From contig CM037473.1 of assembly GCA_021014325.1 (NCBI GenBank), positions 6,947,501-7,011,500 of the forward strand: DNA of 64,000 nucleotides. Reading direction: 5' to 3'. The first letter of the stretch is position 1, and the number at the start of each line of letters is the position of its first letter. The translations under genes were made by a program, and so were the position numbers. The DNA comes from Plazaster borealis (taxonomy: Eukaryota > Echinodermata > Asteroidea > Forcipulatida > Labidiasteridae). Positions 11,706-25,496 of the stretch are shown here, piece by piece. The notes beneath the pieces were generated by a model. It saw only the letters and a list, made by a program, of their open reading frames with translations. It searched no databases and was not told the origin of the DNA.

Positions 11706-14695
11706 TCGTTTTTGTTTTGCATATTTTTCTTGATAATAGCCCCAGGCTGTATTATAAAATCATACACAAACAAAAACTGAAACACATAGTACCATTTCAT
11801 AAATTTGATGCTATTTTCAAGCCCGGCTTATCCCCTAGCAGCAATCCTCTCGGATAACTCTTTTAGTATTCCTTTTTTCTTTACTTTTTTTTTACATTCA
11901 ACCACTGTCTGAGCATTCCCTTCCCGTCAGTCCGACCATAGAGAAAGAACCCACACGGTTCCACTTGGATGTTTTTTCTTGAATAAGCATCCAATAGAGG
12001 TCACGCAGGATAACAACGCCGACTTCCGCTGTGCAATCAAGCGTATTACTCCACTCAATCTTAATTGAGACCCGATACCCCCCCACCCCCCCCCCACCCC
12101 CCCCCGTCCGTCCCTCTGTTCTCGAGTTATCTTGTCATCTCTATCGTTCCCATGTCCCATATCTGCTCAATCTCATCTCTGATGAATGCCGGTGTTTTTC
12201 CCTGACCCTTTTCTTAAAGACATGCGGAAGGAAACAATTTCCACGGCCATAAATTACCGGCCGTTATCATTTACCGGCGAAAAATCTCTGGTTATGTGGC
12301 CCGTTTTTTCCTTCCTTTTTTCTTGGGTTGTTGGTGTAGGAATGTTGCACTGGTTTTGCTAGTTGAAATGAATAGCGATACTGGAGATTTTGGGATGCAC
12401 ATGTGAAATTTTGTAGTTCAGTGGGATGACCTTACATGTAAATGACTTAGGACCATTGACCTGGAGGACAAGGGCATGCTTCCACGACATCTTAGGTGTC
12501 GGACAACAGGAGGGTCTTCGGATCGTGTTTCATCCTTGTCAGCATCATAATATTATTTCTGCTAGTAGGAACTCATTGTAAGACACGTAGAAAATCGCCC
12601 GAAATGATTTGACTGTATGAGAGCATGGAACGCATTGAATTAAAATGTAGTTATTGGAAGTGCAGTGGAGTAACCAGACATTTTCATGGGGGGGGGGGGG
12701 GGCAAGCGGGGCTAAGGACATAATTGTGGAGGGGGCTATTTAATACATCAAACCATGCATTTGTGCTTTTTTGTTCCTTTTTTAAAATCTCAATTTAGGG
12801 GGCAAGGGGGGGGGGGGGTGTTTTAACGCTACATACAAAGTGTGCCTGTGGACCTGGGAACAAAAGAGGTCCACATGATATGTAGGGACTACAAACACTA
12901 TGTGGACTTACACACGTCTACACAGTGTTTTTTTACTGCGTTGAAGAACAGGATTTCTCTTAAGTGTACAGCAGAACAAAGGAATGTCCACAGAGTGACT
13001 GCAGCACAGAGCTGTGTGTGTGTGTGGGGGGGGCCGGTTCTTCCAAGTTCCATTGTGAAAGCCAGCAGCAAAAATACATAACACAGAAACACCCCTTTGA
13101 GATCTAGGACCCCATGTGACCCTCAGAGTACATCTTTGGTCATTTTGATAACAAATCCTTGTTTGGATGCCTACCCATCAGCCACCTGTCAATACAGCGA
13201 TGTTTAGGCTAGCCACCCAGAGAGCATGCGTCTGACAATTACCGAAACACCCAGGATAGAAATATGCAATCTGCATGTAGAAAATAACACTTCGTAATAT
13301 TCCTGTTGTTACTTACATTTGAAAGATGTGATTGAACAACATTTTGTGATTATTTGGTTAACGTGATGGCCTACATGCCTTTCAAGTGGACACAAAATTT
13401 AGTCACCACAAAATCTAAAGTGATGTTGCTGTCCTTTCTAAATTAGGTTATTTTTTTCTGGTTGTGTGCTACTTTGGTTCAGCTCTCCTGACATAACTCT
13501 TTCCGCGTTCCAATTTCTTTGATTTGTATGACCCCGATAGTTGTTGCAGAACAACAATAAATGTGTTAATTCACGATATTGGATGGTCAAACTGTAATCT
13601 CCTTTCGCTCTATCATGGATCATCCACCTCGACTTTATAGCTCACCATTTACCCTGGATTCTCCCCACTTAGTATTACTCGGCATTTCAATCAGCATTAG
13701 GAACATTACTTTCCAGCATCATTGTCCCGCGTCATGTCCTCCCGTTTCCATCTTAACAATTTTCTCTTGTCAGAATGCTTTTAAGAAAGTTACAGAAGGT
13801 TGGGAGGATTAGATTACCCCCCTGTCTCCACCATTAAAATGACCGGGTTGAGAGAGCGAGAGAGAGAGCGAGTGCGTCCTGTATGGCCTGATGGGCGCTC
13901 CAGGAACCGTTCCTTCCTGTTTTGTTGGTGGGCAAGGGGTCTTTGGCTGGCGATCACCTCAGCGTGGTTATTGGCATCAGTTCCACATCAATTCATCAAT
14001 TCCTCCAATCTACCACTTTGCTCTCATTTGCAGGTTTGCTTCTTGGCGGTTATTCAATTAGCTCCTAAAGCTGACAATTCATTTTCTTTCGGGCGGACTT
14101 TTACTGACACTTCGGAGAAGTCGTGGCCTAGCGAACGGAAACTCTATATTTGATTTGCAGATGATCATTCGATGGAAATGGCTGTAAATAATCTTGTTTC
14201 GTGTTGCCTTAAAAATCAGAAAGTCACGGTTGTCCAGCTTATTTGTTTACTTGTTTGTTTGTTTTTTAATACAAGACTTGGTAAAGATACAGTGAAGGGA
14301 AATTCAGGTTCTGGCACAGATGTTGGTCAAATGCCTTCAGGGAATTTTAAGGTTTTTTTTTCCTTTTCCTTTTTTTTTTTGGGGGGGGGGGGGTAATCCA
14401 CAAGGTTTATTGCTTAAGCATTTTACTGGACCAGAATGTGCTCTTTCACTCGACTGGAATCAAAATGAGAAAAGACAAGAAAAGACTGTTTGGATTTATG
14501 TTTGGATTTGAACAAGCACTGAGGAAAGGTTGATGTCGCTTGTACTTTGTCTTGTGTGGAAGTAAACTTTGATAATCAACAGTAACAGAGTATGTATTTC
14601 GAGCCCTTTCTAGGAAACTGAAGTATGATTTTGTAGACTTGGTAATGTGACAAATCTTTTCATTAGATGAAACAATTAAGTGGTGTTAAACAGCT
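11706..14695. other. Long stretch without a supported gene
   Basis: Holds C runs (12078-12105), G runs (12687-12702, 12806-12818, 14380-14393), a GA tract (13852-13872) and short TG runs. Short open frames exist on both strands, but none shows a domain, splice logic or codon pattern suggesting a real gene. Confidence 0.45.
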
Positions 14696-15168
14696 GCTTT
14701 TGCTATTTAAACTTGTTTATAATGTGTTTAATTATCATTTAAATGTAATTTTGATATTTGTACACTTCTGAAATGTTTGTAATTATCGATAAAAAAATAA
14801 GGCCCAACCTCAAAAATATTAGAAACACTTCTGTCATTGACGGCATGCGCCAAAGTGACAATACTTAGACGTCATTTGTGGGATGTTGCTTTGTTGTACA
14901 TCCATGCTGCAACAAAGCGGCTATACAAAACGTAGCTCCCACGTATGATGTAACATGAGTGATGAAGTAACATGAGTGATGACGCAACAGGGCTTTTTGC
15001 GGATCTGTCTGAAAAGCACCGGAGAAGGGTATTCAAAATGATTGTTTTTTTACACAATTTAAATCTGTTTAACCACATGTGAACTCAATTTCCTTATAGA
15101 TTGAAAATATTTTAAATGAATTAAAGCAAAGATCACTTGTTGCCGTTTTCGTTCAAGTAGGTCTTTAA
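14696..15168 (+). mobile_element. Family F element, TTAA flanked
   Basis: Starts TTAAACAGCTGCTTTTGC and ends TTCAAGTAGGTCTTTAA. Its inner sequence (GACGTCATTTGTGGGATG, CACCGGAGAAGGGTATTC) is shared with the copy at 25497-25948. The minus-strand frame across it is not recognised. Confidence 0.8.
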
Positions 15169-16940
15169 GGTTGATCATTTTTAGGTCGTGCAGAACTATC
15201 TGCAGCCTATACTCAGATCAGAATGTGTCTGAGTTGTTCCAGATATAAAATCGTCATTGTAGCTTTGGGATTGATGGCCAGTATTAACAGCGGTTACTGG
15301 AGTCTTATCAACATGTAACCCCCCTTGGCTCTTCCGTTTCACGTCAAAAAGGCATTGTATTCCTTGAACTTGAGAAAAAATCCCGGATAATGATATCAAC
15401 TTCTTTCTCCATCCATCTAGGATTTCTCTTCAAATGCTATCATTATCGTATTTCACTTGCAATTTGTCTTGAGTTTCACCGATTTGATGTCAAAGTCTGC
15501 CTTCGGGCTTTTGATACAACTCTCATTTATTATAATATTAGCAACCGTCAAAAACCACAGACCACAGAAATGCTTTTAATGAAGGAGAGAGGGTGATTTA
15601 CGGGCTTTAGTACGGTACCATCTTTGTTCATCTGGTTAGGCTCCTACTCGCAACCTGATATGGTATTTCATGCAAAAGAAAACCTGTTTTTTCTGTATCG
15701 GGTGTCACACCGAAATCACCCTTCTAACAAATTCAGAAATTTGCTGTGAAATTTCTCACTATGTGTTTATACATATATATTTTTTTAAGTCCAGCTTTTT
15801 TCACCATGGAGATTAGAAAAACATCGGGAGGTGCCTCAAGACCAGAGGGAATCTCTCGTAATGTGTATGTTTTGAGAAAAAAAAGCAAACATGAAAGTGA
15901 AAACGGGGGATAGTGTTTCTCAAGTCAATGTTGAGGAAGGGGGGACGGTTTGGATCGGGAAGGAAAATGGCCATCAGTCATTCTAACTCATATTACGTGA
16001 GTTTTGCCCAGCTAATGGGAAATATGAACAAAAGTTCACACTCTGTCTGAAAATGAAATTGTAATCAAACCACATGTAAATGTCAAATCACCACAGTTTA
16101 GAGATAGATGGGTATGGATGGAAATACTTGGCAAAGTGAAAGGGGAAGAGGGAATTTCCTGCTCCAGTCCGTAAGAAACCCCACCCCCCCCCCCATAGTG
16201 AGTTAGTGTCATGAATGTTAATGTGTATTTCATGTTGGTAAGTACGTCATTATTGATCAATAACTGTGGATAATCTAGGACCATTTGATCTATAACTGAT
16301 CCAACCTTGTTATCCCTAAAGTTGTCACCACATTTGTCACAATGGTGAGAATCGTGGCAGTAAAATTCAAAAACGTTGAGGGCCCTAAATTGGACGAATG
16401 AACCCATGTTGGCTTTACACACAACGCGAGTTCAAAATACCATGAGTTAATGGGGTGTTTTTTCTCTCTCTTTTTGAGTTAAACACCTGCATTTTTCTTG
16501 TGATATTACAGGAAATAATTGTCATCAAGGTGTTCAGATTTGTTTTTCTGGAATTGAAATAATTGAGAACAACTTTTCACTCCCTGGAAATATTCCAAGG
16601 AAATGAGCCAGAACTATGACAGAGTTTGCAGGATTCCAGACACTGTGCAGAGTTGGAATAATTGATGATTTCCACATAAGTTATCCCCCCCCCTCGAAAC
16701 ATTATGCTCTAACCTTTCATTTCTAAGGAAAAGTTAAAATTAAACAAATTGTTAGCAGACTTTAGTGTAAGGCATAAAAGAGTTACAAATGTTCAGACAT
16801 GATATATGTGTTACACATTGATGGGTAGCACACCACCTGATCTCATTTGACCTCTGACAAGAGTGTAGGCCAAGAACCAACACATTAATTAAAACTGTAA
16901 ATTAAATTTTAGGTGAGAATAAACCTGTAAAATGAAGACT
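15169..16940. other. Unannotated stretch
   Basis: AT-rich, with C runs near 16181 and 16687. The 128-codon frame on the minus strand (16036-16422) contains scattered Cys/His but no spaced zinc-finger motif, so it is left out. Confidence 0.45.
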
Positions 16941-17040
16941 ATAATAATAGTAATAATAATAATAATAACATTTATATAGCGCCTTTTACAAAAGTAGATA
17001 CAAAGCGCTTTAACAAACAACAACAACCACAACAACTACT
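16941..17040 (+). repeat. AAT-run repeat with TATATAGCGCC and AAGCGCTTT
   Basis: An AAT microsatellite is followed by TTTATATAGCGCCTTTTAC and ACAAAGCGCTTTAAC, an imperfect hairpin found in dispersed copies in many marine invertebrates (recalled). Related pieces are at 4388, 25185 and 50845. Confidence 0.55.
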
Positions 17041-17064
17041 ATGCAAAGAGAAAAACAACGCACA

Positions 17065-17477
17065 ATAGACTTTGCAAGTCTAGCAATGTAGAAAACAAGA
17101 AAACATCTTGATGCTTATTTTGTAGAAACCCCATTTGGCAATCACGCCCGCAGAAATTGTGCAACCATTACATAGGTTTTATGACAACATGAACATCAGT
17201 TGAGCAAAATTCTTAATTGTTTACAAGTAACCAGAAACAGAGGTCAAGTCTTATTCTCTGTTTTTTTTGTGTTGATTTAAAAAAAAATTTATTTACTTTT
17301 ATATATTTCATGGCAACATTTTACTTTCCCGACAATATTATGATATAATTTGTTTAGCCATAAACTACGTTAAACTCAAATATTTTAAGAAATAGGATCG
17401 CGCGCACGTAAAACTCATTATGGTTGCGATCAACTTGGCACCGGAAGTTCGAATACGCGCTTCACTTGCACAGTCTA
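17065..17477. mobile_element. Element G, second long copy
   Basis: Ends AATAGACTTTGCAAGTCTAGC and CACTTGCACAGTCTATA are inverted. Internal AATTCTTAATTGTTTACAAG and AGAGGTCAAG match, in reverse, the interior of the copy at 276-903. Confidence 0.6.
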
Positions 17478-18215
17478 TATGGATGATCAAGGTTTTTTGA
17501 GGTCCCACTCAATGAAAAACGCCCGTAAAAGTTACTCAAGGCAAGCTGGAATCCCACGATGCACCTTATTCATAAACTACCTTTTTTGTGACAACGGTGA
17601 TGTGTCTATACTTCAGCCCCGGATAAAACAAACAACCAACCTTCTACCCATGGGGATGGAAATGATTAAGCACAATAATGACTAGTATTGATTCTGTGTA
17701 GATTTTAGTCTGGTGCCGTGAGCTGAGCGCAGTCTCTGTGGTTCGATCATCACCCACGGCACAGCTGTCAAAACGAGTTATAAACGCACTAATTTAGACC
17801 GTTAAGCTTCACGTAATCAGTCCTTTTCCCTCTATTATTTCTGTTATATTTATATTTATATATTTTATTGGTGAGGGGGGGGGGGGTAGTAATGGTTGAA
17901 GTCGCTGAAAGCTTTGTTTATATTGTGTCTCAGCTGTCGGTTTGTAGGACAGGACAAGCGGTGGAAGTGTATTAGACACGCTTCATTGGGTATGTGTTGT
18001 GCTTATATCTTATAAATTTCTATTTGGGGGAAGCTTTTCTTTAATGAAATACATATATCAATAATAAACTGAATTGACTTTCTTTGATATATAACCATTG
18101 CGGAAAGCATTATTCCGTCTACTGGCCATTCACCGGTGTCCAGTTTATCCTTATTTACTTTACAAACAGTAGCAAGCATAATTTTTGAGCACTACGTCTC
18201 CGGCGTTATAGGACT
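17478..18215. other. Unannotated stretch
   Basis: A B-box-like GGTTCGATC lies near 17740 but no tRNA fold was found. A G run is at 17876-17886. No gene is seen. Confidence 0.4.
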
Positions 18216-18458
18216 GTGAGTTGTACAAATAGATATAGGAGTTTGGGGCAGTGCTTTCTCCTTCTATCAAAACACCGTAAAATAGCGTAGATTTACAGTG
18301 CAGACGATAAGTAGTGAAAATGCGCGTATTTATGGTGAGTTGTACAAATAGGTATAGGAGTTTGGGGCAGTTCATTCTCCTTCTATCAAAACACCGTAAA
18401 ATAGCGTAGATTTACAGTGCAGACGATAACTATTGAAAACGTGCTTATTTTCTTTCAG
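18216..18458 (+). repeat. 119-bp tandem duplication
   Basis: Units starting GTGAGTTGTACAAATAG at 18216 and 18335 are about 95% alike by eye (shared ATCAAAACACCGTAAAATAG). A second, shorter duplication (GCTTATTTTCTTTCAG) follows at 18443 and 18489. Confidence 0.9.
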
Positions 18459-18901
18459 TTTGAGTGCATGTATGTGCAGTGTGCATTTGCTTATTTTCTT
18501 TCAGGCGTACAGGCACTGTATAAACATCTGTTCTCGTATTCAAATCAACATTTAGAGTTAACTCAATATGCACACAGACTTAGAAGCCATATAGATTCTA
18601 ACAGTACAGGCATTGGGACAAAAATATAATTTCTGCATTATTTTATTATTTTATGTGGTTTGGGGGTTTTTGGGGTTTTTTTTTATATTGTCCCCTTCAA
18701 ATTTTCATTCAAGTTTAAATATACATGCATGTACATGTACATGCAAATGGTGTGTTTTTGAAGAGCGTAAAAAATTATTGTTTTAAAATGTTCTGCACTA
18801 CGGTACCAAAGCTCATACTTTTAAATAAAACGTCCAGTGTTTAGTGACACTATGATAAACGTTTTTCCAATACTCCTCTTGGTACCTCATGATAAATCAC
18901 T

Positions 18902-19345
18902 TTAAAGGTAGGGTCATAGATTGGTATAACTACTCCAAAAATATATGACCACAAAAACTTACTTGGTGAGAAGCACTGCAGCTGTTAATAATAAAAGCTA
19001 TTTTTAGATAGGATTCCCTTTGAAGTATGGTTTGGATAATTGTTCACCCCAAAACATTTGAATCTGAGAAATCATTCATGTATGAATCGTTCTTCAGGTT
19101 TCGGAGGGTTGGTGTCCGTCCGCGAATGCTGCTGCCAGAGATGCGGTTGGTACCCGGTCTCACCTTGCTAAACGTGGAAGGATTCAACGTTCTTGTGAAA
19201 GTACTGTGACAGTTTCTTGCTGTTTTCTGAGCAAGTATAGACACTGTATTCAGCTGAAACTTTCACATGTGATCTTTCATTATAATTTTGCCTATAAATC
19301 AGCATTACATTGACAAAGACCAGTCTATGGCCCTTATACCTTTAA
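18902..19345 (+). mobile_element. Family D element, TTAA flanked
   Basis: Starts TTAAAGGTAGGGTCATAG, ends GGCCCTTATACCTTTAA. Its left half (AAAACTTACTTGGTGAGAAG, then CTGCAGCTGTTAATAATA) is plainly related to families A and C; the middle (19090-19200) is not. Confidence 0.65.
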
Positions 19346-21545
19346 ATAATTCAGTTTATCATCAATAAATGATAAAATGCCTTATACTCAGGGAACAATA
19401 ACATTTCAACAGCGTCCGACATTTTGCCATCTACATGTATGTTAACATAGGCGGTGCGCACGCGCCGCGTTGTAACAAGTTTACTGTATTTGGGTCAAGG
19501 TCTGTGCGTGTGTATGTATGTATACAGCGTTGGCTTAGTTGATCATACTGTTTTGGTGTATGTGTTGCATACATGTATGAATGATCAATCGGGCGGTATT
19601 TGTGTGTATTACTTTTAAGCAATCAGCTTTTGCGGATTAGTGTGGGTTCCTTGTTTCATTATGGAGTCTGAGTATAATATACCGGTATCACTTCTGATCT
19701 TCAAGAAATGTTCGTCGGTTATTCTTCAAACACAACATCCCCCCCCCCCATTTAAGGGTGCCTATATAGTAGCATCACAAACATGTCTTGTTGTTCCTGT
19801 TGTCGTTGTGCTCGGTGTGTGATATCTCCACTTAGGCCGTCGTGTGGAATTGATGCAGGAACATTGAATATTGAGCTGCTGTATTAGGTGATGTGTGAGA
19901 GTCAGTCAGAGAATGTGATTATCACATGTACTCTAGACATACCCAAGTCCTTGCACTTTTCGCACACGGAATGTGTCGATTTTCATACGTTTGGATTTTC
20001 ATCAATCCTAAAATCAATTTGGTCGATTTTCTTTCAACCCATTGTAAATATCATTTCACCACGATCCAAGTTGATTTGAATTTGTTTTTCAATCAACAAC
20101 CACTGAATTCCACTTAGTGTGTTATTACATTTTAATATAAGGAATTTGAAAATGTAGGTTAAGTACTGATAAGCTACCCAACCCCCTTTTCCCGGGGGGA
20201 AGGGGGGGGGTTAAAACAGAACGACCTATGATAAAGCAATTTTAGTCAATGCTATATATACATGTAGGCGCAGTTTGGAGTATCTTGGTCCGTGTATAGC
20301 TTTCCTGTCATCAGTTGTAAGACGTGCTTGGATGAATGTTTTTGGATGAGATGACGCTGATGAGAGAAGTGACTGAAGACGTGGAAGAAATAAAACAAGG
20401 GCAGACACATAAATTAATTCGGTGTTCCAGTAATTTGATCAAGATATGTAGAGCGTGCTGCTCGATCAGGCGCTGTGAAGGTGTAATTGTACGTTTACAT
20501 AACACACAAACCTTGAGCGTCTTAGTTTAGAATTTGAAAATTGAAATCAAAGACCAAGAGCTGAAGGACTGAGATGGAGAAGAAAAACAGGACTGCTAAT
20601 TATCCATGAGGAGGAAGGGGGTGTAGTATTATTTTCAATCAGACAGTTCACTGATTGTTAAGTTCATACAAGTACCAGACATCCAGGGAAACATATGTTT
20701 GAAGAATACTGTGACAGTCGAGAAAATATTGTTTGAAGACCGAACGAGTAAACACGCATCGTTGCGGATCAACCTATTGTCCCTTTTCTAAAGAACTTCC
20801 TTGAGAGGTTCATTGTTTCTTTTAAGAATGATTGTGGGGTCCATTGTTCTGTTGTTGTCAGGACAAAAGAAGGGCCCTTCCGTAAGCCCACTGCTTTTTC
20901 TGTAGATAGGCCTAGACTTACACAAAGACCATGACCTCTGTTGCCCCTGGTCTTGGGCCTTGGTGCCCCTTCAGAAGGTTCCCATAGAGTTCATGATTGA
21001 GCAATGGAAGTTCCCTTTGCAAAATAAAAACAGCCTTGTCCTCTCAAAGAGGATATGCCAGGCCTGTGTAGATAGTACATAACTATTGACATTATTATAA
21101 TTACAATCAATATACTGATTGGTTGAAAATAGTTGTATGAAAAAAGAAAATCAGAATGACTAGAATGAAACAGAATGAAGACAGAATGACTAACATAATT
21201 TTTACACTCTACAGAGTACACAGATAACCATGCAAGAAATGCAAGAAATAATGCAAGGTTTTACAAGAAATGCAATATAATTATGGATTTAATTTGTGTT
21301 AGGGCCCTTGGATTTTGTAAACCTTAATTTATATGGAAATTACTCAAGATGTTGCACACTCTACATAACAAGAAGAGGTTGTTATTTTATCAGTGTGTTC
21401 GAAATTTTTCACACTTTTGGCGTTATCCATTAGGGCTAAATGCATTCATCAGTAGTAGTCCGTTCAGACAAGGTCATCACATTTTTATATTTCGCAAGTA
21501 ATGAGAGGGCGACATGAGTCACTAAGTAGATAGTTTTAGCGAGGA
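19346..21545. other. Unannotated stretch
   Basis: Short frames on both strands near 20230-20530 overlap and none resembles a known domain. A C run at 19740 and a G/C block at 20181-20210 are the only notable composition features. Confidence 0.45.
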
Positions 21546-21690
21546 ATAGACCATGCAAGTGTCTGGCGTATTCAAACATTTTTGGGACCACTTTGGTCCC
21601 ACGTACATTGGTTTAACGCATGAAGGAAACAAACTCACACACTGTAATGGGTCCCAGTGTTCGAATATGCACAAGACTTGCACAGTCTGT
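21546..21690. mobile_element. Element G, short foldback copy
   Basis: TAGACCATGCAAGTGTCTGG at the left and AGACTTGCACAGTCTG at the right, with inverted arms of about 45 bp that include GGGACCACTT and GGGTCCCAGTGTTCG. The copy at 33010-33151 is similar. Confidence 0.7.
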
Positions 21691-23345
21691 AGTCAGACAG
21701 AGCAAAGAGGACATCAAAGGGGGGTTGAAACCCACATTGTCTTGGATTTGGGGACATACAGCCTCCTGTAGGTGGACAAGTTCGATCCTGTAGGAAAAAA
21801 GACTTAGAGGATGTGGAATGAACGAAGCCCTTAGAATGGGCTCGGATGACCGAAGAGGTGATAAAATGGCAGAAGAAGTCTGAGATTGAAGTCGGTCGGA
21901 TTGCCCTGTCTGCACTCAGGGGTGTGTGATATCTTATCTGACGCAGCACCTGCTTGAGCGTGCTGCCAGTGCGCACAGGTGGTTTGCGGGAGAAAAGAAA
22001 AAATCTATCACCTCCTCTCTGAAAATCTGACTCTGGTTCCTGTCATTAATCTTGGGAAATACGGAACACCGCCAAGCGCCGAACAAAAGGATGGCCGCTC
22101 ACGCCCTGTCGGACAAATTTACGTAGTCGACTTTCGAGATCCTGTGTTTGTCAGAACTCCTCAAATTTGAGAGGTTTAGATTGTATTTCAAAACGGCTTG
22201 ATTTGTGGAGAAAGATTCAGTTTCATCTTACACTTTTTACCCCCTTTCTCTCTTTCTAATGGTTTTGATGGAAGTTGTCTGACAGGCGATTGAGGTCTTA
22301 GAGGCGTTTCGCCTTGATGCCCTTTGATGTGTTTCTAATCGACACTTGGATTTCCTGATATCACTCCATTAAAGGAATGGTATAACAAGTGTTTCTTGTG
22401 GAAAAATATTTATTGAAATCATCTAGATTTGGAGAAAAAATAATATGAAATTTTACTGTGATTAGTTCATTGATCAAGATTGGTAAATGAACTTCCAATC
22501 TGCATGGTTCCTCTCCTGTATAAACATAGAGTCAGTATTTATACCTTTTTAAACCACTGCTGAGTGTAAATTTCCTGCGTTTGAGTGAAGCTTGGTTCCT
22601 TACCAAAACAAAAGAAGAAAAGATAACTACTAATTAAAAAACCCAGACCAAGTAATAATGTTTGCAGTTTACCTGGGAGTGAACCCTGTGGCTATTGAGT
22701 TTCTCTGTAACTGATCTTGTCCACACTAAAGCGAGCAAGATCCTCACGAGCAAGGAAATGTGTATTTGATGCATGGACCCTAATAAACGCCTACATTCAC
22801 CAGCCCTGGATGTTTAGTCATTAGTGGCTATATATTTAGAGCCGTGGTCGTCTGTATGCGGAGCCTGCAAACCTCGGACAAACAAATCACAACAACCATG
22901 GATCAACAACAATATCATCTCAACACTTTCTAATAAAACCACGGGCGGGAGTTTTTTTTGTTTTTTTTTTTCCAAGGAAATTGACAGGGCAAACAAGTGA
23001 TGTTCGCAAAAGTGTCAGGGAGCAATAAATGTAATTAATCTACCTATAGCTAGCTACTCCGGTGTTGAGATTGACAAACAGGGCCAAGGAATGAGCTGAG
23101 AGTCCCGGGGTTGGACAGGGACCGAGAATATGAGAAATGAAAGGTTAGGCAGAGGCCTGTTGCGACATAGAGGGATCGGTTTTCTTCGGTGACATGGTTG
23201 CTGGATGCCATTTTCGGTCCAAATGCAGCACAACCCAATGGGCAGACTACTCTGGCACCCTGTATTTGCCCATGCGTTTTTGTTGACACAAAATGGCTTC
23301 TAATCGCAAGTTGTCGCAACTCTCTCAATACAAAGCTCTGGGCAG
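21691..23345. other. Unannotated stretch
   Basis: No gene recognised. Short frames of 60-110 codons on both strands overlap one another and show no domain. Confidence 0.4.
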
Positions 23346-23349
23346 GCCT

Positions 23350-23502
23350 GTTACATCGTTCTTGTAAGGGCAGGGCATTTTTTGAAATAAAGACACCTCT
23401 GTGAGGAGAGTGTACATTTCTACTGGAACATTTCAAGGGGCACCAAGGCAATAACCAGAGGCATGGAGACAATTGCCTCCGTTGCCTGTGTGCAGTATTC
23501 AT
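23350..23502 (+). repeat. Dispersed repeat H
   Basis: CTTGTAAGGGCAGGGCA followed by ACATTTCAAGGGGCACCAAGG and GCCTCCGTTGCC, in the same order as at 5838-6002. The overlapping 150-codon minus-strand frame is a chance frame across this repeat. Confidence 0.65.
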
Positions 23503-25170
23503 GCCTGTTAGGATTACTGTGTTACGTGACCATCAGGAGGAAGGTCTGTGGTTCTTGAAAGCTGACATTCTTCTAATGCCTCCCGATTTTAAAACTTATT
23601 ATAGCCGCAAGTTTTTGTGCATACAATCTAATCTTGAATATTCCTAACCCGAACTTGTTGAAGTTTAGTTTCACAATATTCAGGTGAATGGCAAACTTAT
23701 GGTTATTAGTTTATAATCAAAAACATGACAAAATGTATGGACATTATAAAACTTGGATTTGACATGGCATGATAAAGTTGGAGTATGATAAAAGTTATAC
23801 TAGTATTTTCCTCAGCACAGTTTGGTACTTGTATCAAACAAATCTTTCACAGCTTGATTCACTTTTCTTTCCAATAGACACATAAAAAAACCTAGACATA
23901 TTGTCAAATATATTTAATTTAATTTCCATGTCTACAGATTAAAAGCAATTTAGGAAATGGAGAAGAATGTCTGAAACCCAAGAAACGGTTTCTTCACTTC
24001 ACACTCCTTCAAGCTATAAGGGATTTGTTTTGTTATTGTATTTGCATTAGTGAACAAATTGTAGCAAATTTGAAAACAGCTGCCAGTTTGCATGAGATGA
24101 AACTTATTCAATTACTCAAAGAAAGTCAGTCAACATAATTGAATGCTTTGACAAAGAAACAACAAAGAAACTGTTGAAAATTTTATTATCGCGCCTGTGC
24201 GAGACTTTTGTATCACTTTTCCTTTGTGTTGTTGCGTGACATTAGAAGATTTCGATCGATACACTCGGATGGATTTCAAGATCGCCACACACATCTGTAT
24301 CAAAATTGATCTAATCTGAAGACAAGACTGTCGAGTCGGTTGGAATCTTGGAAAAGATGTCCGGAGAATCTAATAAAAGGAAAGGGAATTTAATAACGGA
24401 TCAACTAACGGAGTGCCTACAGGGGGGAAAGTAGCTGAATGAACTGGTAGACGTCGAACCACGAGGACTGTTCACTGTTCCCCTGGCTGAGATGGGGGCT
24501 GGAAGACTTGTATCTTAAGCCCTTGTGGACAGAACGCGGGAGAAATTTTCACAACGTCTTGGGGAGAATGTGATATGTGGAGAGATTGATGGGCAAAGCT
24601 GGAGGTAATGAAGCAAGAACAACAAGTGAGTTTGGTATTCACCGGGGAGAAGTTGTTGCCGCGAGAGAACGTGTTGTCGGGTTGTCGGTGTCAGTGCGGA
24701 TGAGTCGTGGGAAATGAAGGATTGGGAAAAATAGCACCATCAAAAGATCGCTGCAGATTAAATTTCACTTCTGATTAATTGATTTTCCTGGTGATAAATA
24801 CTGTCGGGTTTCCCTTATGATTGGGGGGGGGGATACATTGTGAAGTGTTATGTTGTGCACTCGGCGTAAATATACGTGGCATTTGAAATCACAAACGACA
24901 ATGATGTTTGTAGAAAGTGACAGGCCTGGGCTTTGCGGAAATATTTTTGAGAAGCTTAGGAAAAGCAGAATGAGTTTATAGAACAGAAGTTTAAGGATTA
25001 TAGGAAAATTTGTGAACTTATTCCTTATTTGAAGACAATAATTGAGTCACAAGAAAAAAAACCTTGTTTTCAAACAAGATTTTGTCCCCTGGGATCAAAA
25101 CTAACTGTTTTACCCATTTCTAAACTTTATTGTGAATCTGTGAACACGCTTTAAATGTGAAAATCAGTTT
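23503..25170. other. Unannotated stretch
   Basis: AT-rich to 24200, then a more GC- and purine-rich block (24330-24730) that lacks a coherent reading frame. No exon or repeat was recognised. Confidence 0.4.
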
Positions 25171-25174
25171 TTAA

Positions 25175-25480
25175 ATAATAGTATCAGCACTTATATAGCA
25201 CAATTCTAAAAATGATCATCCCGCTTCACAGACAAACAAGAACATCAGCAATGTGAACACACTAAAATAAATGGGTTTTGAGATTGCGCTTGAAAGCATT
25301 AACCGTTGGTGAGGCTATTATTGTCTGTGGCAACTGGTTCCAGAGAGTTGGCCCGAACACACTGAATGATCCATCGCCTCTCCGTTTTTTACTCTTTGAG
25401 ATGATAAGACGAGTAACGTTCCGGCTCGAAAAGCGGCCAGCCCTAAGCTTTTTAGTTTATAACCCGATCCAGCATTGATC
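25175..25480 (+). repeat. Dispersed repeat with short unrecognised frame
   Basis: Opens with TATCAGCACTTATATAGCAC, similar to the TATATAGC repeats elsewhere, and contains a 66-codon frame (25278-25478) with no domain I recognise. I recall such sequence as a common marine-invertebrate repeat, but not its class. Confidence 0.35.
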
Positions 25481-25496
25481 TCATCTCATCGCCATC

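Noticed and set aside
16036..16422. Minus-strand frame with Cys/His cluster
   Set aside because: Spacing fits no zinc-finger class and there is no gene context.
20226..20530. Acidic coiled-coil-like plus frame as an upstream MYO18A exon
   Set aside because: No match to the expected tail sequence and no usable splice sites in phase.
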